A stretch of DNA of 64,000 nt from Lentisphaeraceae bacterium (GCA_021232515.1 JAJPOQ010000022.1:1-64000), one strand, 5' to 3'; positions 35,256 to 45,174 are shown, numbered from the stretch's first letter. Numbers and translations are program-made. The notes: a model not told the origin generated them from the letters alone.

Positions 35256-36353
35256 ATGGCTCGCAATATTTTAGAGATAAGGCTTGATCTAATTCAAAAA
35301 AACTTTGAGTTGATTCAGAAGCACGTGAAGCCTCTTTCGCTTATGGCAGTTCTTAAGGCAAACGCCTATGGGCTAGGAGCTACAGAAGTCGGTCAAGCTC
35401 TAAAAGAAGTCGGTTGTTCAAGATTTGGTGTTGCAGATGTAAACGAAGCTTTAGAATTGCAGCACTTAGAAGTTCCATTGCAGATCTTAGGGGATATCAT
35501 TGATTTTGAAATACCTAAACTGGTTTCAGAAGAGTTTATTATACCAGTCACATCTTATGAAAATGCCTTGAAGATCTCTAAAGAAGCAGAAAGCCAGAAT
35601 AAGAAAGCTTCTGTTCATTTTTTGATCGATACAGGCATGGGACGTTTGGGAATGCCGATTGATTTAAGTTTTGAAACAATTCAGCGAGTATCTTCTCTTA
35701 AGAATTTATCTTTTGATGGCATCTACTCACATTTCCCCCATGCTTATGGCGATCGTAGCTTTTCAGAAAAGCAGATCGAAAAATTCATCGACTTACTGAA
35801 TAAACTTAAGAGTCAGAATATTTCCTTTGGTGAAGTTCACTTCGCAAATAGTGACGGTTTGCACAATATCGATGCATCAGTTGAGCAGCCATTTAGTATG
35901 GTGCGTAGCGGCATTAACTTATACGGCTATTATGATTTAGAGGGCACTCATAAGTTTGAACTAAATGAAGTCCTGAGTTTAAAGTCAAAGTTAGTGTCTG
36001 TAAGAGAGTTGCCTCAAGGCGCAACTGTTGGTTATGGTCGAACCTATACCCTCTCAAAACCTATGAAAGTAGGGACCGTTGCCATCGGTTATGCAGATGG
36101 CTTACCGATAGAGTTTTCGAATAAAGGGAGACTTGTTGTAAATGGCGTATCCTGTCCGATCATTGGTCGAGTTTCGATGGATTATACAACTATAGATTTA
36201 TCAAATGTTGATGCTGAAGTTGGTGATGAGGTTTTATGTTTAAGTGAAGCATATGATGTAAATGACTGGGCAAAAGATTCAGGAACGATTAGTTACGATA
36301 TTATTTGTTCATTGGGTTCTCGGGTTAAAAGAGTTTATCTGAATGGCAAATAA
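35256..36353 (+). CDS. alr: Alanine racemase
   Basis: 365 residues, converts L- to D-alanine for peptidoglycan. PLP-binding Lys34 is in LMAVLKANAYGLG; the DTGMGRLG segment follows and the C-terminal domain starts with GYGRTYT (catalytic Tyr near 260) and GYADGLP. Length and motifs match Alr. The ATG at 35256 lacks a strong ribosome-binding site. The stop overlaps the next gene (HAD phosphatase) by 11 bases, suggesting an operon. Confidence 0.95.
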   Translation: MARNILEIRLDLIQKNFELIQKHVKPLSLMAVLKANAYGLGATEVGQALKEVGCSRFGVADVNEALELQHLEVPLQILGDIIDFEIPKLVSEEFIIPVTSYENALKISKEAESQNKKASVHFLIDTGMGRLGMPIDLSFETIQRVSSLKNLSFDGIYSHFPHAYGDRSFSEKQIEKFIDLLNKLKSQNISFGEVHFANSDGLHNIDASVEQPFSMVRSGINLYGYYDLEGTHKFELNEVLSLKSKLVSVRELPQGATVGYGRTYTLSKPMKVGTVAIGYADGLPIEFSNKGRLVVNGVSCPIIGRVSMDYTTIDLSNVDAEVGDEVLCLSEAYDVNDWAKDSGTISYDIICSLGSRVKRVYLNGK

Positions 36354-37011
36354 AATGATCGAATGTGTTATTTTTGATTCGGATGGGACTTTGGTCGATA
36401 GTGAGTTTCTTGGACATCACTGCATGGAGCTTAAGCTTCAAGAGTTAAGTATAGAAGAATCAGCCGAAAGAATGAAAGAAGAGTTTCGTGGTTGGAAGCT
36501 CAATGAACTTTTAAAGGTTATCTCAAAGCGTCATGGAGTTGAGGACTTTTCAGAAGAGTTTATTTTAGATTATCGAAAATTTTTAAATGTGAAGTTTGAA
36601 GAGTCTCTTCAAGCCATTGAAGGCGTGACTGATGCCGTCGCCAAACTAAAGACTAGAGTTAAAATTTGTGTAGCCTCTAGCGGTCCGATGTTTAAGATAA
36701 AGAAGGCAATGAAAGTGACGGGCTTAGCGCCTTATTTTGGCGATGACTTATTTAGCGCTTATGATTTAGGTGTATGGAAGCCAGAGCCGGATTTATTTTT
36801 ACTTGCAGCAGATGAAATGGGCGTGAGTCCCGAGAATTGTATTGTCATCGAAGATAGTGAAGTAGGCGTGACTGCGGGAGTACGTGCTGGGATGAGAGTT
36901 ATTCACTACAATCCAGAGAAGTTCATAAAAGAAGTCGAAGGCGATATTTATGTAATATCGCATATGAATCAACTCATTAAAACTTTAGAAGAACTGGGCT
37001 TAAAGTCTTAA
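36343..37011 (+). CDS. HAD-family phosphatase (beta-phosphoglucomutase/phosphoglycolate phosphatase-like)
   Basis: 222 residues. Motif I is FDSDGTLVDSE (nucleophile Asp, with Ser in place of the common first D of DxD pair), motif II VASSGP, motif III/IV KPEPDLFLLAADEMGVSPENCIVIEDSEVGVTAG. That is subfamily IA HAD, typical of sugar-phosphate or phosphoglycolate phosphatases. The ATG at 36343 is used; the ATG at 36355 is also possible. Overlaps alr by 11 bases and converges on the HldE-like gene with 4 bases overlap. Substrate undetermined. Confidence 0.85.
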   Translation: MANKMIECVIFDSDGTLVDSEFLGHHCMELKLQELSIEESAERMKEEFRGWKLNELLKVISKRHGVEDFSEEFILDYRKFLNVKFEESLQAIEGVTDAVAKLKTRVKICVASSGPMFKIKKAMKVTGLAPYFGDDLFSAYDLGVWKPEPDLFLLAADEMGVSPENCIVIEDSEVGVTAGVRAGMRVIHYNPEKFIKEVEGDIYVISHMNQLIKTLEELGLKS

Positions 37012-38432
37012 GCGTTTGCATCGATGAAGATGACTTCGCTGTTAATTTCTTTAAGGGTTTTCGCTTCGGCTATTTCTTGGTCTGCATAGTTTATGCCTTT
37101 TAAGAAATAATCAGGTTTGATCTTCTTAAGCATTTCATCGCAGTTTTGGGCGTCGAAAACGATGATGTAATCAATACAGTCAAACATTTGTAATAGTCTT
37201 AAGCGATCTGCTTGAGGAAGCTTTGGTTCATGGCCTGCATCTTTGATCGAGTTATCGCTGTTTAAGGCAACAATCCGAATGCCTTCATGACTACCAAGTT
37301 TTTCTAAGAATTTAATTTGAGCAGGTTTGATGTTATCAAAGTAACCATTAGTGAAATAAACTTTCCGGTTGCGATACTCTGTAGAATTGAGAATAGCAGC
37401 AACTTCATCACTAGTTTTGAGCTTTTTGCTGACTTCGTCACCCAAGATGATGTTGTAAATGATGTCTTCTTTGGAAATCGTTTTTGGCTGAGACTGGCTG
37501 ATCATTATGCCGGCGGCAGTATTTGCCAGTTCCATCAAGTATCTTGGAGGCACATCAGAAGTTGAGAGTAGGGCCATCATTGAGATCACACTATCGCCAG
37601 CACCGGCAACATCGTAAACTTCTTTTTTACTAGTTGGAACAAATAATTGATTGCCATTTTTACAGATGTAGAAAAGACCGTCTGCATCGAGACTGATAAA
37701 TGTATAATCGAGGTCTGCTAGTTCGAGGATTTTCTTGCCTGCTTCGATAATCTTATCCTTACTAGTCAAAGCGAAACCAACGTAGCTTTCAGCTTCAAAT
37801 CTATTCGGCTTCATCGCAGTAAAACCTTTGTATAACTTAAGGTCAGCGCCTTTTTTCGGGTCAGCGAAAACAGGAGTTGTTTTTTTGCATGAAGAAATCT
37901 TTGCTAGTATGTCTTCTGTGAGAACACCTTTGCCATAGTCAGAAGCGATGATAGCATCATACTCACTGCCTTTAGTAGCGATTAACTCAATAAGTTTATT
38001 TTCAACTTCTTGGCCAATTGGGTCCTTAGATTCAAAGTCGACGCGCATCATTTGCTGCATACCAGACGAGAGGTCTGTATCTCTAGCTTGTAGTCTTTGT
38101 TTGCGAGTTGTAGGGCGAGAATTGTCGGCAATTATACCTTCGGAACCGATGCCTTGGTTAGCGAGCATTTTTAGAATTATCTCTCTATCGCTATCGTTGC
38201 CACTAACTGCAGCTAAATCAACTTTGGCACCAAGTTGTTTAAGAACACTAGCAGTAAAGCCTGCACCGCCAAGTTGGTATGTTTCTTCCTCAAAGTTGAG
38301 TATCGGTGTGGGAGCTTCAGGAGAAATGCGACTAACGCTACCCCAAGTGAAATGATCCAGCATGAGATCGCCGATTATGAGAATTTTCGGAGTACCGAGA
38401 GTTTGTATAATATTGACAATTTCGCTGTTCAT
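37008..38432 (-). CDS. hldE: HldE-like bifunctional heptose kinase/adenylyltransferase with degenerate C-terminal half
   Basis: 474 residues. The N-terminal half is a complete PfkB-type sugar kinase: IGDLMLDHFTWGSV, GGAGFTASVLKQLG, and the DVAGAGDSVIS signature (about 270). The C-terminal half (about 345-474) has the nucleotidyltransferase opening FTNGYFDN but the ATP-binding H-x-G-H reads K-P-A-Q, and LKGINY replaces the usual KGxDY. HldE makes ADP-heptose for LPS core; here only the kinase step looks intact. The symbol is given for overall architecture. ATG with GTGGA upstream. Converges on the HAD gene. Confidence 0.85.
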   Translation of the reverse strand: MNSEIVNIIQTLGTPKILIIGDLMLDHFTWGSVSRISPEAPTPILNFEEETYQLGGAGFTASVLKQLGAKVDLAAVSGNDSDREIILKMLANQGIGSEGIIADNSRPTTRKQRLQARDTDLSSGMQQMMRVDFESKDPIGQEVENKLIELIATKGSEYDAIIASDYGKGVLTEDILAKISSCKKTTPVFADPKKGADLKLYKGFTAMKPNRFEAESYVGFALTSKDKIIEAGKKILELADLDYTFISLDADGLFYICKNGNQLFVPTSKKEVYDVAGAGDSVISMMALLSTSDVPPRYLMELANTAAGIMISQSQPKTISKEDIIYNIILGDEVSKKLKTSDEVAAILNSTEYRNRKVYFTNGYFDNIKPAQIKFLEKLGSHEGIRIVALNSDNSIKDAGHEPKLPQADRLRLLQMFDCIDYIIVFDAQNCDEMLKKIKPDYFLKGINYADQEIAEAKTLKEINSEVIFIDANA

Positions 38433-38566
38433 TAAGCATCCACTTTCAAGGTTCGAGATCTTTCAATCTATCATACTGACATTTTCTATTTCGCTACTAT
38501 AGTGTGAATCCTTTTTAAGACTACGTAAAAAACGTTATTAAGAAAAAATTTAGAGTTGGAAGGTAA

Positions 38567-40294
38567 ATGGAACCTACAGAAGAATCTCAAGCATCAGAAA
38601 AAATGCCGGATATTGTTCCAATTATTTCAGGTAAAGTGAATGTCGCTGACTACCTCGAAACTCAAGCTACCAGACAACCCTGTCAACGTGCCGTTATCGA
38701 ACCTGTAGGTCGAGATAAAAAGACTGGTAGAAACCACTACAGTCACGTCACCTTTTCACAATTATTAGATGTTACGAATCGCTACGCTTGGGCGCTAGAT
38801 GGTGAAGGCGTAACTTTTGGAGATCGAGTTTTAGTTGGTTTGAAGCCAGGCGTAAATCTTGTCGCAGTTACTTTCGCTCTCTATAAACTTGGTGCTGTTC
38901 CAGTTTTTATTGATCCAGGCATGGGGAAAACAGGCCTTCTAGCCTGTATCAAACAAGTTAAGGCGAGAGTTGTTGTCGCAGAGTTTAAGGCTCATATATT
39001 GGCGATGATCCATAAAGCAGCTTTTTCGACTATTGAGAAGTTTTATAACATCGGTACCTTTCAGTTTGGTAAAATACGCAGTCTTCAAAAACTTCCTTAT
39101 TCTAGAGAAAACTACCCAATCGTCGAGACAGAAGGTAAAGATCTCGCAGCTATACTGTTTACTTCGGGTAGTACGGGAACAGCGAAAGGCGTTCTCTATA
39201 CTCACTCTATTTTTGCACATCAGATCAAGTTGATTCGTCAGACTTACAAGGTAACTCCGGATGATGTGGATATGTCGATTTTTCCTTTATTTGCTCTTTT
39301 TGCAGTATCTATGGGTATGCCAACCGTTATTCCAGATATGGATTGTTCGCGTCCTTTAAGTGCTGACCCTCGTCGAGTTTGTCGTATTATTCACGATCAA
39401 GGCGTTTCGTTTTCATTTGGTTCTCCTACCTTTTGGGATAAGATGGCGAACTTTTGTACAAAACATGATGTTCGCTTCCCTAGTTTAAGAGCCCTTCTTA
39501 TGGCAGGTTGCTCTGTACCTTGTGCTTTGCATGAAAAATTTTTAGATAATCTACTTGGACCAGATGGTGACGTTTACGTTCCATACGGTGCGACTGAAGC
39601 TTTGCCACTAACGTCCATGACAGGTTCTCTCACTCTTATGGGGATGCGCGAAAAGGTTGACGGTGGCGCAGGTACTTGTGTTGGTAAGCAAGTAACTGAT
39701 AAAGTTGATATACGAATTATTAAAATTACTGATGATCCCATCGCTGATTGGGATGAAGGTATGGTTCTCCCTAAAGGTGAGATCGGCGAGATCGCCGTTA
39801 AAGGTGTGATCGTGACCAGTGAATACTTTGAAAGGCCAGATGCAAATGAGAAATCTAAGATTCGTGAGGGCCGTTATACATGGCACCGCATGGGAGACTT
39901 AGGTTACTTCGATGAAGATGGCTACCTTTGGTTTTGTGGTCGTAAAGCTGACCGAGTGAAGCTGCCAGAACATGAACTTTATACAGATTGCTGTGAAAAT
40001 GTTTTTAATACTCATGAGAAGGTCAAACGCTCTGCTTTGGTTCCGTTTATTAATAATGAAGGTCTAACAGAGGCCGTTATAATTATTCAGCCAATCAGTA
40101 AGTTAAATCTTAAAGACTCTGTAGTCCTTGCTGATTTAGAAAAAGAAATTTTGGAATTAGCTGAGGCTAATTGGGTAACAAACAGGATTAAGCGAGTACT
40201 TATTAAAGAAAGCTTCCCTGTAGATGTGCGTCATAACGCAAAGATAAAAAGAGACTTATTAACGGTCTGGGCAGATAGTCTGCTCAAAAATTAA
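38567..40294 (+). CDS. OleC-like fatty acid-CoA ligase / AMP-forming synthetase
   Basis: 575 residues, GGAAGG before the ATG. AMP-binding motif LFTSGSTGTAKGV (about 200), the A5-type YGATEALPLTSM and A7-type MGDLGYFDEDGYLWFCGRKAD are intact. The YGATEALP sequence is characteristic of the OleC group, whose best-studied members make beta-lactones from 2-alkyl-3-hydroxyacids. There is no neighbouring OleA/B/D gene here, so the substrate may be an ordinary fatty acid. Next gene, homoserine dehydrogenase, follows after 12 bases and is probably in the same operon, though metabolically unrelated. Confidence 0.85.
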   Translation: MEPTEESQASEKMPDIVPIISGKVNVADYLETQATRQPCQRAVIEPVGRDKKTGRNHYSHVTFSQLLDVTNRYAWALDGEGVTFGDRVLVGLKPGVNLVAVTFALYKLGAVPVFIDPGMGKTGLLACIKQVKARVVVAEFKAHILAMIHKAAFSTIEKFYNIGTFQFGKIRSLQKLPYSRENYPIVETEGKDLAAILFTSGSTGTAKGVLYTHSIFAHQIKLIRQTYKVTPDDVDMSIFPLFALFAVSMGMPTVIPDMDCSRPLSADPRRVCRIIHDQGVSFSFGSPTFWDKMANFCTKHDVRFPSLRALLMAGCSVPCALHEKFLDNLLGPDGDVYVPYGATEALPLTSMTGSLTLMGMREKVDGGAGTCVGKQVTDKVDIRIIKITDDPIADWDEGMVLPKGEIGEIAVKGVIVTSEYFERPDANEKSKIREGRYTWHRMGDLGYFDEDGYLWFCGRKADRVKLPEHELYTDCCENVFNTHEKVKRSALVPFINNEGLTEAVIIIQPISKLNLKDSVVLADLEKEILELAEANWVTNRIKRVLIKESFPVDVRHNAKIKRDLLTVWADSLLKN

Positions 40295-40306
40295 GATGGA
40301 AAGAAA

Positions 40307-41602
40307 ATGAAGAAGTTTAGAGTCGGGATTATTGGTCTCGGAACAGTCGGCAGCGGTGTTGTTGAGTGCTTTAGAAAAAATGGAGCGCTTTTCGCTTCTC
40401 GTTATGGATTTGAGTACGATGTGACTAAGGTTGCCGTACGGAATCTTGACAGTAAAAGATTAGTTGAAGTAGACCGTTCAATCATGACGACAAATCCTGA
40501 AGATGTCGTAAATGCAGATGACGTGGATATCGTTCTTGAACTTATGGGCGGCCAAGAACCGGCTAGAACTTTAGTTTTAAAAGCGTTAAATAACGGCAAA
40601 GCTGTTATTACTGCCAACAAAGCATTGATCGCCGAATCTGGCCCAGAGCTTTTTGCTGCAGCAGAAGCAAATGGAACAAGAATTTTCTTCGAAGCAAGTG
40701 TTGCTGGTGGTATTCCAATTATTAAGTCTCTTCAAGAAGGTCTTAGTAGTAACGGTATAGAGTCTATTCATGGTATCCTAAACGGAACTTGTAACTTTAT
40801 CCTTTCTTGTATGGAAGCAGGTACAAGTTATACTGACGCCTTAGCAGATGCACAGCGCCTAGGTTATGCAGAAGCAGATCCAACTTTAGACGTTGGTGGC
40901 GGCGATGCTGGTCATAAGGCTGCTATCCTTGCAAGTCTTGCTTTTGGTCAGTGGTTTACTAGTGACATGGTTTCTGTTCGCGGTATAGATGAACTCGACT
41001 TAGTTGATATAGAGTTTGCTAGGGATGCTGGTTATAGAATTAAGCTTATCGCAAATATCCTTAAAACTGAAGACGACAAAGTTTCAATTGACGTTCAGCC
41101 AACACTTGTTCCACAAGCTTCAATGATCGGTTCTGTTATGGATGTTTATAACGGTATCAAAATTTTAGGTAATACAGTTGGAGATACATTCTTTTATGGC
41201 CAAGGCGCCGGCAAAGATGCAACTTCAAGTGCAGTTGTTACAGACGTTATCGACGCAAGTCAGGCTATAGCATCTGGCATGATCAAAGACTTTAGTGGTT
41301 TCAAGGCTTTTGAAGGAGCTTCAGGCCCAGCAGAGTTAAGTGCAGTTGTGAGTCGTTTCTACTTAAGAGTTGTCGTTGAAGATAGCCCGAAAGTCCTTTC
41401 GACTATTACCGGTATCCTCGGTGATCACAACATAAGTATTGCTTCTATTACTCAAAAAGAGAGTCATGAGAAAAGTGTACCAGTGGTGATCCTTACACAT
41501 GATGTGCTTACGAAAGAACTTGAAGCAGCGTTGAGTAACTTAGACTCACTACCTGTAGTTCTTGAGAAGCCTCGTACTTATAGATTAGAAGATTTTGATT
41601 AA
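40307..41602 (+). CDS. hom: Homoserine dehydrogenase
   Basis: 431 residues, GGAAAG before the ATG. The NAD(P)-binding motif GIIGLGTVGSG is at the start, the catalytic region with NGTCNFIL and GYAEADPTLDVGGGDAGHKA follows, and an ACT domain ends it (VVEDSPKVLSTITGILGDHNISIASI). It reduces aspartate semialdehyde to homoserine in threonine/methionine synthesis; ACT suggests threonine feedback. Length matches the monofunctional Hom family. It lies between the OleC-like gene and a LolA-like gene, probably co-transcribed. Confidence 0.95.
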   Translation: MKKFRVGIIGLGTVGSGVVECFRKNGALFASRYGFEYDVTKVAVRNLDSKRLVEVDRSIMTTNPEDVVNADDVDIVLELMGGQEPARTLVLKALNNGKAVITANKALIAESGPELFAAAEANGTRIFFEASVAGGIPIIKSLQEGLSSNGIESIHGILNGTCNFILSCMEAGTSYTDALADAQRLGYAEADPTLDVGGGDAGHKAAILASLAFGQWFTSDMVSVRGIDELDLVDIEFARDAGYRIKLIANILKTEDDKVSIDVQPTLVPQASMIGSVMDVYNGIKILGNTVGDTFFYGQGAGKDATSSAVVTDVIDASQAIASGMIKDFSGFKAFEGASGPAELSAVVSRFYLRVVVEDSPKVLSTITGILGDHNISIASITQKESHEKSVPVVILTHDVLTKELEAALSNLDSLPVVLEKPRTYRLEDFD

Positions 41603-41618
41603 TCAAAGGAGAAGGTTG

Positions 41619-42344
41619 ATGATGAAAAGATTTTGTTTGGCATTTTTTGTATTGTTCATGAGTTTAAGTGCTCAAGTTAAAGATCCATCCAAGCTTGAGT
41701 CTGAAGACTTTCTCGAACTTTGTCAAAAACAACTTCTAGGTAACTGTTGGTTAAAGATGTCTGGACGAATGAATGTTCGTGCGACTAGTGGTGAAAGGCA
41801 GCCTCATATGAAGATAAGCTGTGCAGCCCAACTTGTTCCCAATAAAATTACCTTTAAAGCAACTCTAAATAAGACTGAGTCCTTTAAAGTTGAACATGTA
41901 TTTGGCAAAAAGCACGATACTAAAGTGCTTGAGAATAAGCTTGGCAAAGAAAATGGTTTTTCCAAAGTTGGGATAAAGCCGTCAGATCTTTCTTTGTCTT
42001 TTATGTATTGGGATTATATCAAAGAGTATGAACGTGACACATTAGGCGTTTTGCGTGTGAAGTGTCGAGTTTTGCTTCTTGGTAATCCAGATGGTAGTGA
42101 GTTTGCTAAGGTTTGGCTTTCAGAAAAGCACCTTGGGCCATTAAAGGTTCAGTGGTTTGTAGATTTGAAGAAAGGTCCAAAGCAAGAGTTAACTTTTGAG
42201 GATTTTGCTGAAAAAAATAAAGTGTGGGTTCCTCTAGAAGTTAAAATTACCAACAAAAAAGGTGATTTGCAGATTAAATTTGAAGATATTGATGCTCAAT
42301 TTTCAGCTCAAATCCCCGAAAATCTCTATGAAACTGAGAAGTGA
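41619..42344 (+). CDS. LolA-like outer-membrane lipoprotein-sorting family protein, secreted
   Basis: Start at 41619 (MMKRFCLAFFVLFMSLSAQ); AAGGAGAAGG lies just before it and eight residues further upstream to the TTG at 41595 are dispensable. 241 residues. DLSLSFMYWDYIKEYERDTLG, CRVLLLGNP, KVWLSEKHLGPLKVQWF and ITNKKGDLQIKFEDI follow the LolA_like beta-barrel pattern. Such proteins bind lipid in the periplasm, but the specific ligand is not known. Ends 55 bases before a terminator-like hairpin that separates it from the rpmH cluster. Confidence 0.65.
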   Translation: MMKRFCLAFFVLFMSLSAQVKDPSKLESEDFLELCQKQLLGNCWLKMSGRMNVRATSGERQPHMKISCAAQLVPNKITFKATLNKTESFKVEHVFGKKHDTKVLENKLGKENGFSKVGIKPSDLSLSFMYWDYIKEYERDTLGVLRVKCRVLLLGNPDGSEFAKVWLSEKHLGPLKVQWFVDLKKGPKQELTFEDFAEKNKVWVPLEVKITNKKGDLQIKFEDIDAQFSAQIPENLYETEK

Positions 42345-42397
42345 TTTTTTTCATTCGACTAAATTAAATGATCAGTTTGATAAGATAGAACACTGGT

Positions 42398-42420
42398 GAT
42401 AAGGTACGCCCTTATTTTTT
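42398..42420 (+). terminator. Short terminator between the LolA-like gene and the rpmH promoter
   Basis: Arms ATAAGG (42399-42404) and CCTTAT (42410-42415) with a 5-base loop (TACGC), extended by a G-T pair, and then TTTTTT. The stem is only 6-7 bp, so efficiency may be low, but the T-run is good and its place just before the rpmH promoter fits. Confidence 0.5.
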
Positions 42421-42448
42421 GCGGTCTACGAAATGTAGCTGCTATATA
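42419..42448 (+). promoter_or_regulatory. Putative promoter of the rpmH-rnpA-yidD-yidC-jag cluster
   Basis: TTGCGG (42419-42424) and TATATA (42443-42448) are separated by 18 bases. The start would lie near 42455, leaving about 60 bases of leader, which contains a hairpin with arms TCCGAT (42474-42479) and ATCGGA (42486-42491) before GGAG and the rpmH ATG. The hairpin lacks a T-run and may influence rpmH translation or mRNA stability. Confidence 0.4.
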
Positions 42449-42514
42449 AAGATTATAGATTTTATATTATGAGTCCGATTTGATGATCGGAACGAATTTA
42501 CGGAGAAATTAAAA

Positions 42515-42652
42515 ATGTCTAAAAGAACATTTCAGCCTTCTACTCTTAGAAGAAAAAGAAAATTTGGTTTTCGCGCTCGTATGGCAACTAAAGGCGGTAG
42601 AAGAGTTTTAGCTCGTCGTCGTCAAAAAGGTAGAAAGCGTCTAGCTGCCTAA
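42515..42652 (+). CDS. rpmH: 50S ribosomal protein L34
   Basis: 45 residues: [45 protein letters not shown] broken here as [22 protein letters not shown] and a basic tail. It matches L34 in length, in KRTFQPS and GFRxRM motifs, and in lying directly upstream of rnpA. GGAG is eleven bases before the ATG. It is the first gene of the classical cluster that links ribosome assembly, tRNA processing and membrane insertion. Confidence 0.97.
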   Translation: MSKRTFQPSTLRRKRKFGFRARMATKGGRRVLARRRQKGRKRLAA

Positions 42653-42703
42653 GTCTAAATAGACTGAACTGGGGCATAGCCACGCTTGAAAGCCGAACTT
42701 AAT

Positions 42704-43111
42704 ATGGCGAAACAAACTCTTATAAGTCTCGGAGATGTGACTTTTTCAAGGTCAGAGAGACTTTTAAAAGGTCATGAGTTTCGCTACATGAAGTCTACAG
42801 GTAGTTCCACTGTAGGCAAAATGTTGGTTTTGAGCCACGCAGAAGCCCCGGATGGAAAAAGACGTCTTGGCATAATAGTATCTAAGAAATATCACAAGCG
42901 AGCAGTTAAACGGAATAGAGCATACAGGCTGATAAGAGAAGCGTACCGTCATATAAAAGATGGTTTACCTGAAAATATCTGGATCGTGATCATAGCCCGC
43001 AAGTATCTATTGGAAAAGGATGCAGTTGTAGTTCAGAAAGAACTCCTTCATCTACTAGACCGGGAAAAGCTCCTTGAGGTTTCTAAAGAAAGTTTGTCAG
43101 ATACCAAGTAA
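42704..43111 (+). CDS. rnpA: Ribonuclease P protein component
   Basis: 135 residues from ATG 42704; an in-frame TTG at 42686 with GGGG upstream is an alternative start. It has [27 protein letters not shown] and the conserved [19 protein letters not shown] motif of RnpA, which binds the catalytic RNA for tRNA 5'-end processing. Its end overlaps yidD by 38 bases. Position between rpmH and yidD is diagnostic. Confidence 0.95.
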   Translation: MAKQTLISLGDVTFSRSERLLKGHEFRYMKSTGSSTVGKMLVLSHAEAPDGKRRLGIIVSKKYHKRAVKRNRAYRLIREAYRHIKDGLPENIWIVIIARKYLLEKDAVVVQKELLHLLDREKLLEVSKESLSDTK

Positions 43112-43349
43112 GATAGCCCTCGGGTTTATTTGGTTTTACAAAACTTTCATTTCACCTTTATTTCCGCCAACATGCCGCTTCCATCCAAGTTGTTCAAGCT
43201 ATTCAGCAGAGGCAATAAAGAGGCACGGATTTTTAAAAGGTTCATGGTTGACGATCACTCGGATTTTACGGTGTCAGCCTTTTTGTAAAAGAAACTTTTA
43301 TGATCCTGTACCTCCATGTAAACATGATGATACGGATTTAAATGGATAA
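43074..43349 (+). CDS. yidD: Membrane protein insertion efficiency factor YidD
   Basis: 91 residues, beginning at TTG 43074, the only usual start codon in frame before the conserved [10 protein letters not shown]. YidD hallmarks include [36 protein letters not shown]. Its start overlaps rnpA by 38 bases and its end overlaps yidC by 8 bases, so its synthesis is coupled to both. It assists YidC in membrane protein insertion. Confidence 0.93.
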   Translation: MRFLKKVCQIPSKIALGFIWFYKTFISPLFPPTCRFHPSCSSYSAEAIKRHGFLKGSWLTITRILRCQPFCKRNFYDPVPPCKHDDTDLNG

Positions 43350-45150
43350 AAGTAAAGTTGGTCCAGCGTTATTATTTGGCGCTGCCTTTATTGCATGGTT
43401 CACCTTAATCGGTCCTGCATTAGATAAAAAATTTGGCCCTACTCCTCAAGAGATAGTTGAAACTCCAGAGGAACAAACAACGACACCTGCTACTGATGGT
43501 GAAGTTACTAACCTTGACGTCAAAAAAGAAGTTTCTGACGTTAAAGCTGAAGCTGAAACTAAAGCTGACGAAGTTAAAAAAGATTTAACTGCTAAAGTCG
43601 AAGCCAAAGTTGAGCTCCTTCCTGAACAAAGAATTTCCACACCAAAGTTTGACGTTGTCGTCGACCCACAGACTGGTATAAAAGAAGTTTTCCTTCACGA
43701 TGCTAAAGATCAGGCATCATCAAATGTTGTTATGGGTGACCCCGTTCACTCAAGTTTATTTTTAAACGGCATAGCTGCTGACTGGAAATATGGAACTGCA
43801 GTAATTAAAAAGTCTGCTAGCGAAGTTTCTATATCTCGTCCAGTTCTGAATAAGAACATCACAGTTGTTCAAACAATTTCACTAAACAAAAATTATCAGT
43901 TTAAGAATACTTTTAAGATCTTAAATAACGGTAAAGAACCGATGACCTTTAGTGGTCTTGGTGTTAACTGTGGCCAGATGCGTCCAATCGCTGTTGGCGG
44001 TGCTGGTATGATGGCCGGTATGGATCAAGGTGTTGACTTTTACGATAAAGAATCCGAGAAAGTTACTACAGAGTTTTTAAGTGACATTATCTCAGCTGCC
44101 GATGAAGCAGAAGAAGAGCAAGGTTTAGAAAAAGGAACAGGTAAACTCTACGCTGATAAAGCTGAGCAGGGTTACCAGTGGATTGCTGTTAAGAACCGTT
44201 ACTTTGCTTGGATTGTCGATGTCGAAGAAGGTTTCGATAAAGTTTACATGAACTACAAACCTTATAAAAGTATAGACGAAGAAACTAAAGAACCTGTAGA
44301 CTTACAAGTTGTTTCAGCTGTCGGTATTTTTAAAGACTTCGTTGTTAAGCCAGGTCAGGTTCATGAAATAGAACTAGACTGTTATGCTGGTCCACAAAAA
44401 CTTGAGATACTAAGTAAGCTTTCGCACGGTAAAAAAGGCGTCATGCAACTTAGTTTATTTATGTTCTTTAAAGTTGGTTGGGTAGGACTTATCTCAGAGC
44501 TTATGCTCAGAGGTCTATTACTACTTTATAGTTGGGTAGGTAGCTATGGTATAGCTATTATTTGTCTAACAATCATCATTAAAACAATCTTCTGGCGTAT
44601 AACGAACAAGAGTACGGAATCTATGAAAAAGATGTCGTCTCTGTCTCCTAAAATGAAGGAGATTAATGAAAAATATGGGGATAATCCTCAAGTTAAACAA
44701 CAGAAGATTATGGAGCTATACCGCGAAGCTGGTGTAAATCCATTAGCTGGTTGTCTGCCGTTATTGCTGCAGATGCCGGTATTTATCGCCCTCTTTAATG
44801 CGTTAAGAGGTGCAATTGAACTAAGGCATAGTGAATTCCTATGGGTGAACGACTTGTCACTCCCGGATACTGTATTTTCCATATTCGGATTGCCGATTAG
44901 GCCACTAGCCATAGCATGGGCTGCAACAATGGTCATTCAACAAAAACTAGTACCAAATTCCGCAGATGAAACACAGAAGAAAGTCATGATGTTCATGCCA
45001 GTCTTCATGTTATTTGTCTGTTATGGGATGCCATCAGGACTAACACTCTACTGGACATTCTCAACGTTGATGAGCATTTTGCAATATTATATGAGCAATA
45101 AAAAAGCGAAAAAAGAAGAACAGAAAACTGCCAGTGCAGTTACCGGATAA
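43342..45150 (+). CDS. yidC: Membrane protein insertase YidC
   Basis: 602 residues. TM1 (about 6-24) is followed by a Pro/Thr/Glu/Lys-rich linker (about 33-90), a large periplasmic domain (about 95-350) and the conserved C-terminal core (about 385-590) with the hydrophilic-groove region [18 protein letters not shown] and [23 protein letters not shown]. It is the gram-negative (long) form, which fits an outer-membrane-bearing PVC organism. It inserts proteins into the inner membrane alone or with SecYEG. Confidence 0.96.
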   Translation: MDKSKVGPALLFGAAFIAWFTLIGPALDKKFGPTPQEIVETPEEQTTTPATDGEVTNLDVKKEVSDVKAEAETKADEVKKDLTAKVEAKVELLPEQRISTPKFDVVVDPQTGIKEVFLHDAKDQASSNVVMGDPVHSSLFLNGIAADWKYGTAVIKKSASEVSISRPVLNKNITVVQTISLNKNYQFKNTFKILNNGKEPMTFSGLGVNCGQMRPIAVGGAGMMAGMDQGVDFYDKESEKVTTEFLSDIISAADEAEEEQGLEKGTGKLYADKAEQGYQWIAVKNRYFAWIVDVEEGFDKVYMNYKPYKSIDEETKEPVDLQVVSAVGIFKDFVVKPGQVHEIELDCYAGPQKLEILSKLSHGKKGVMQLSLFMFFKVGWVGLISELMLRGLLLLYSWVGSYGIAIICLTIIIKTIFWRITNKSTESMKKMSSLSPKMKEINEKYGDNPQVKQQKIMELYREAGVNPLAGCLPLLLQMPVFIALFNALRGAIELRHSEFLWVNDLSLPDTVFSIFGLPIRPLAIAWAATMVIQQKLVPNSADETQKKVMMFMPVFMLFVCYGMPSGLTLYWTFSTLMSILQYYMSNKKAKKEEQKTASAVTG

Positions 45151-45174
45151 GTTCGCTTAAATTAGGAGTAAAAA

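Noticed and set aside
37948-38355. 135-residue frame on the plus strand
   Set aside because: Antisense to the HldE-like gene, with codon use typical of a shadow frame and no upstream signals.
42345-42514. Origin of replication next to rpmH
   Set aside because: The gene cluster is the usual oriC neighbour in some bacteria, but there is no dnaA, no cluster of DnaA boxes and no A+T-rich unwinding element distinct from background.
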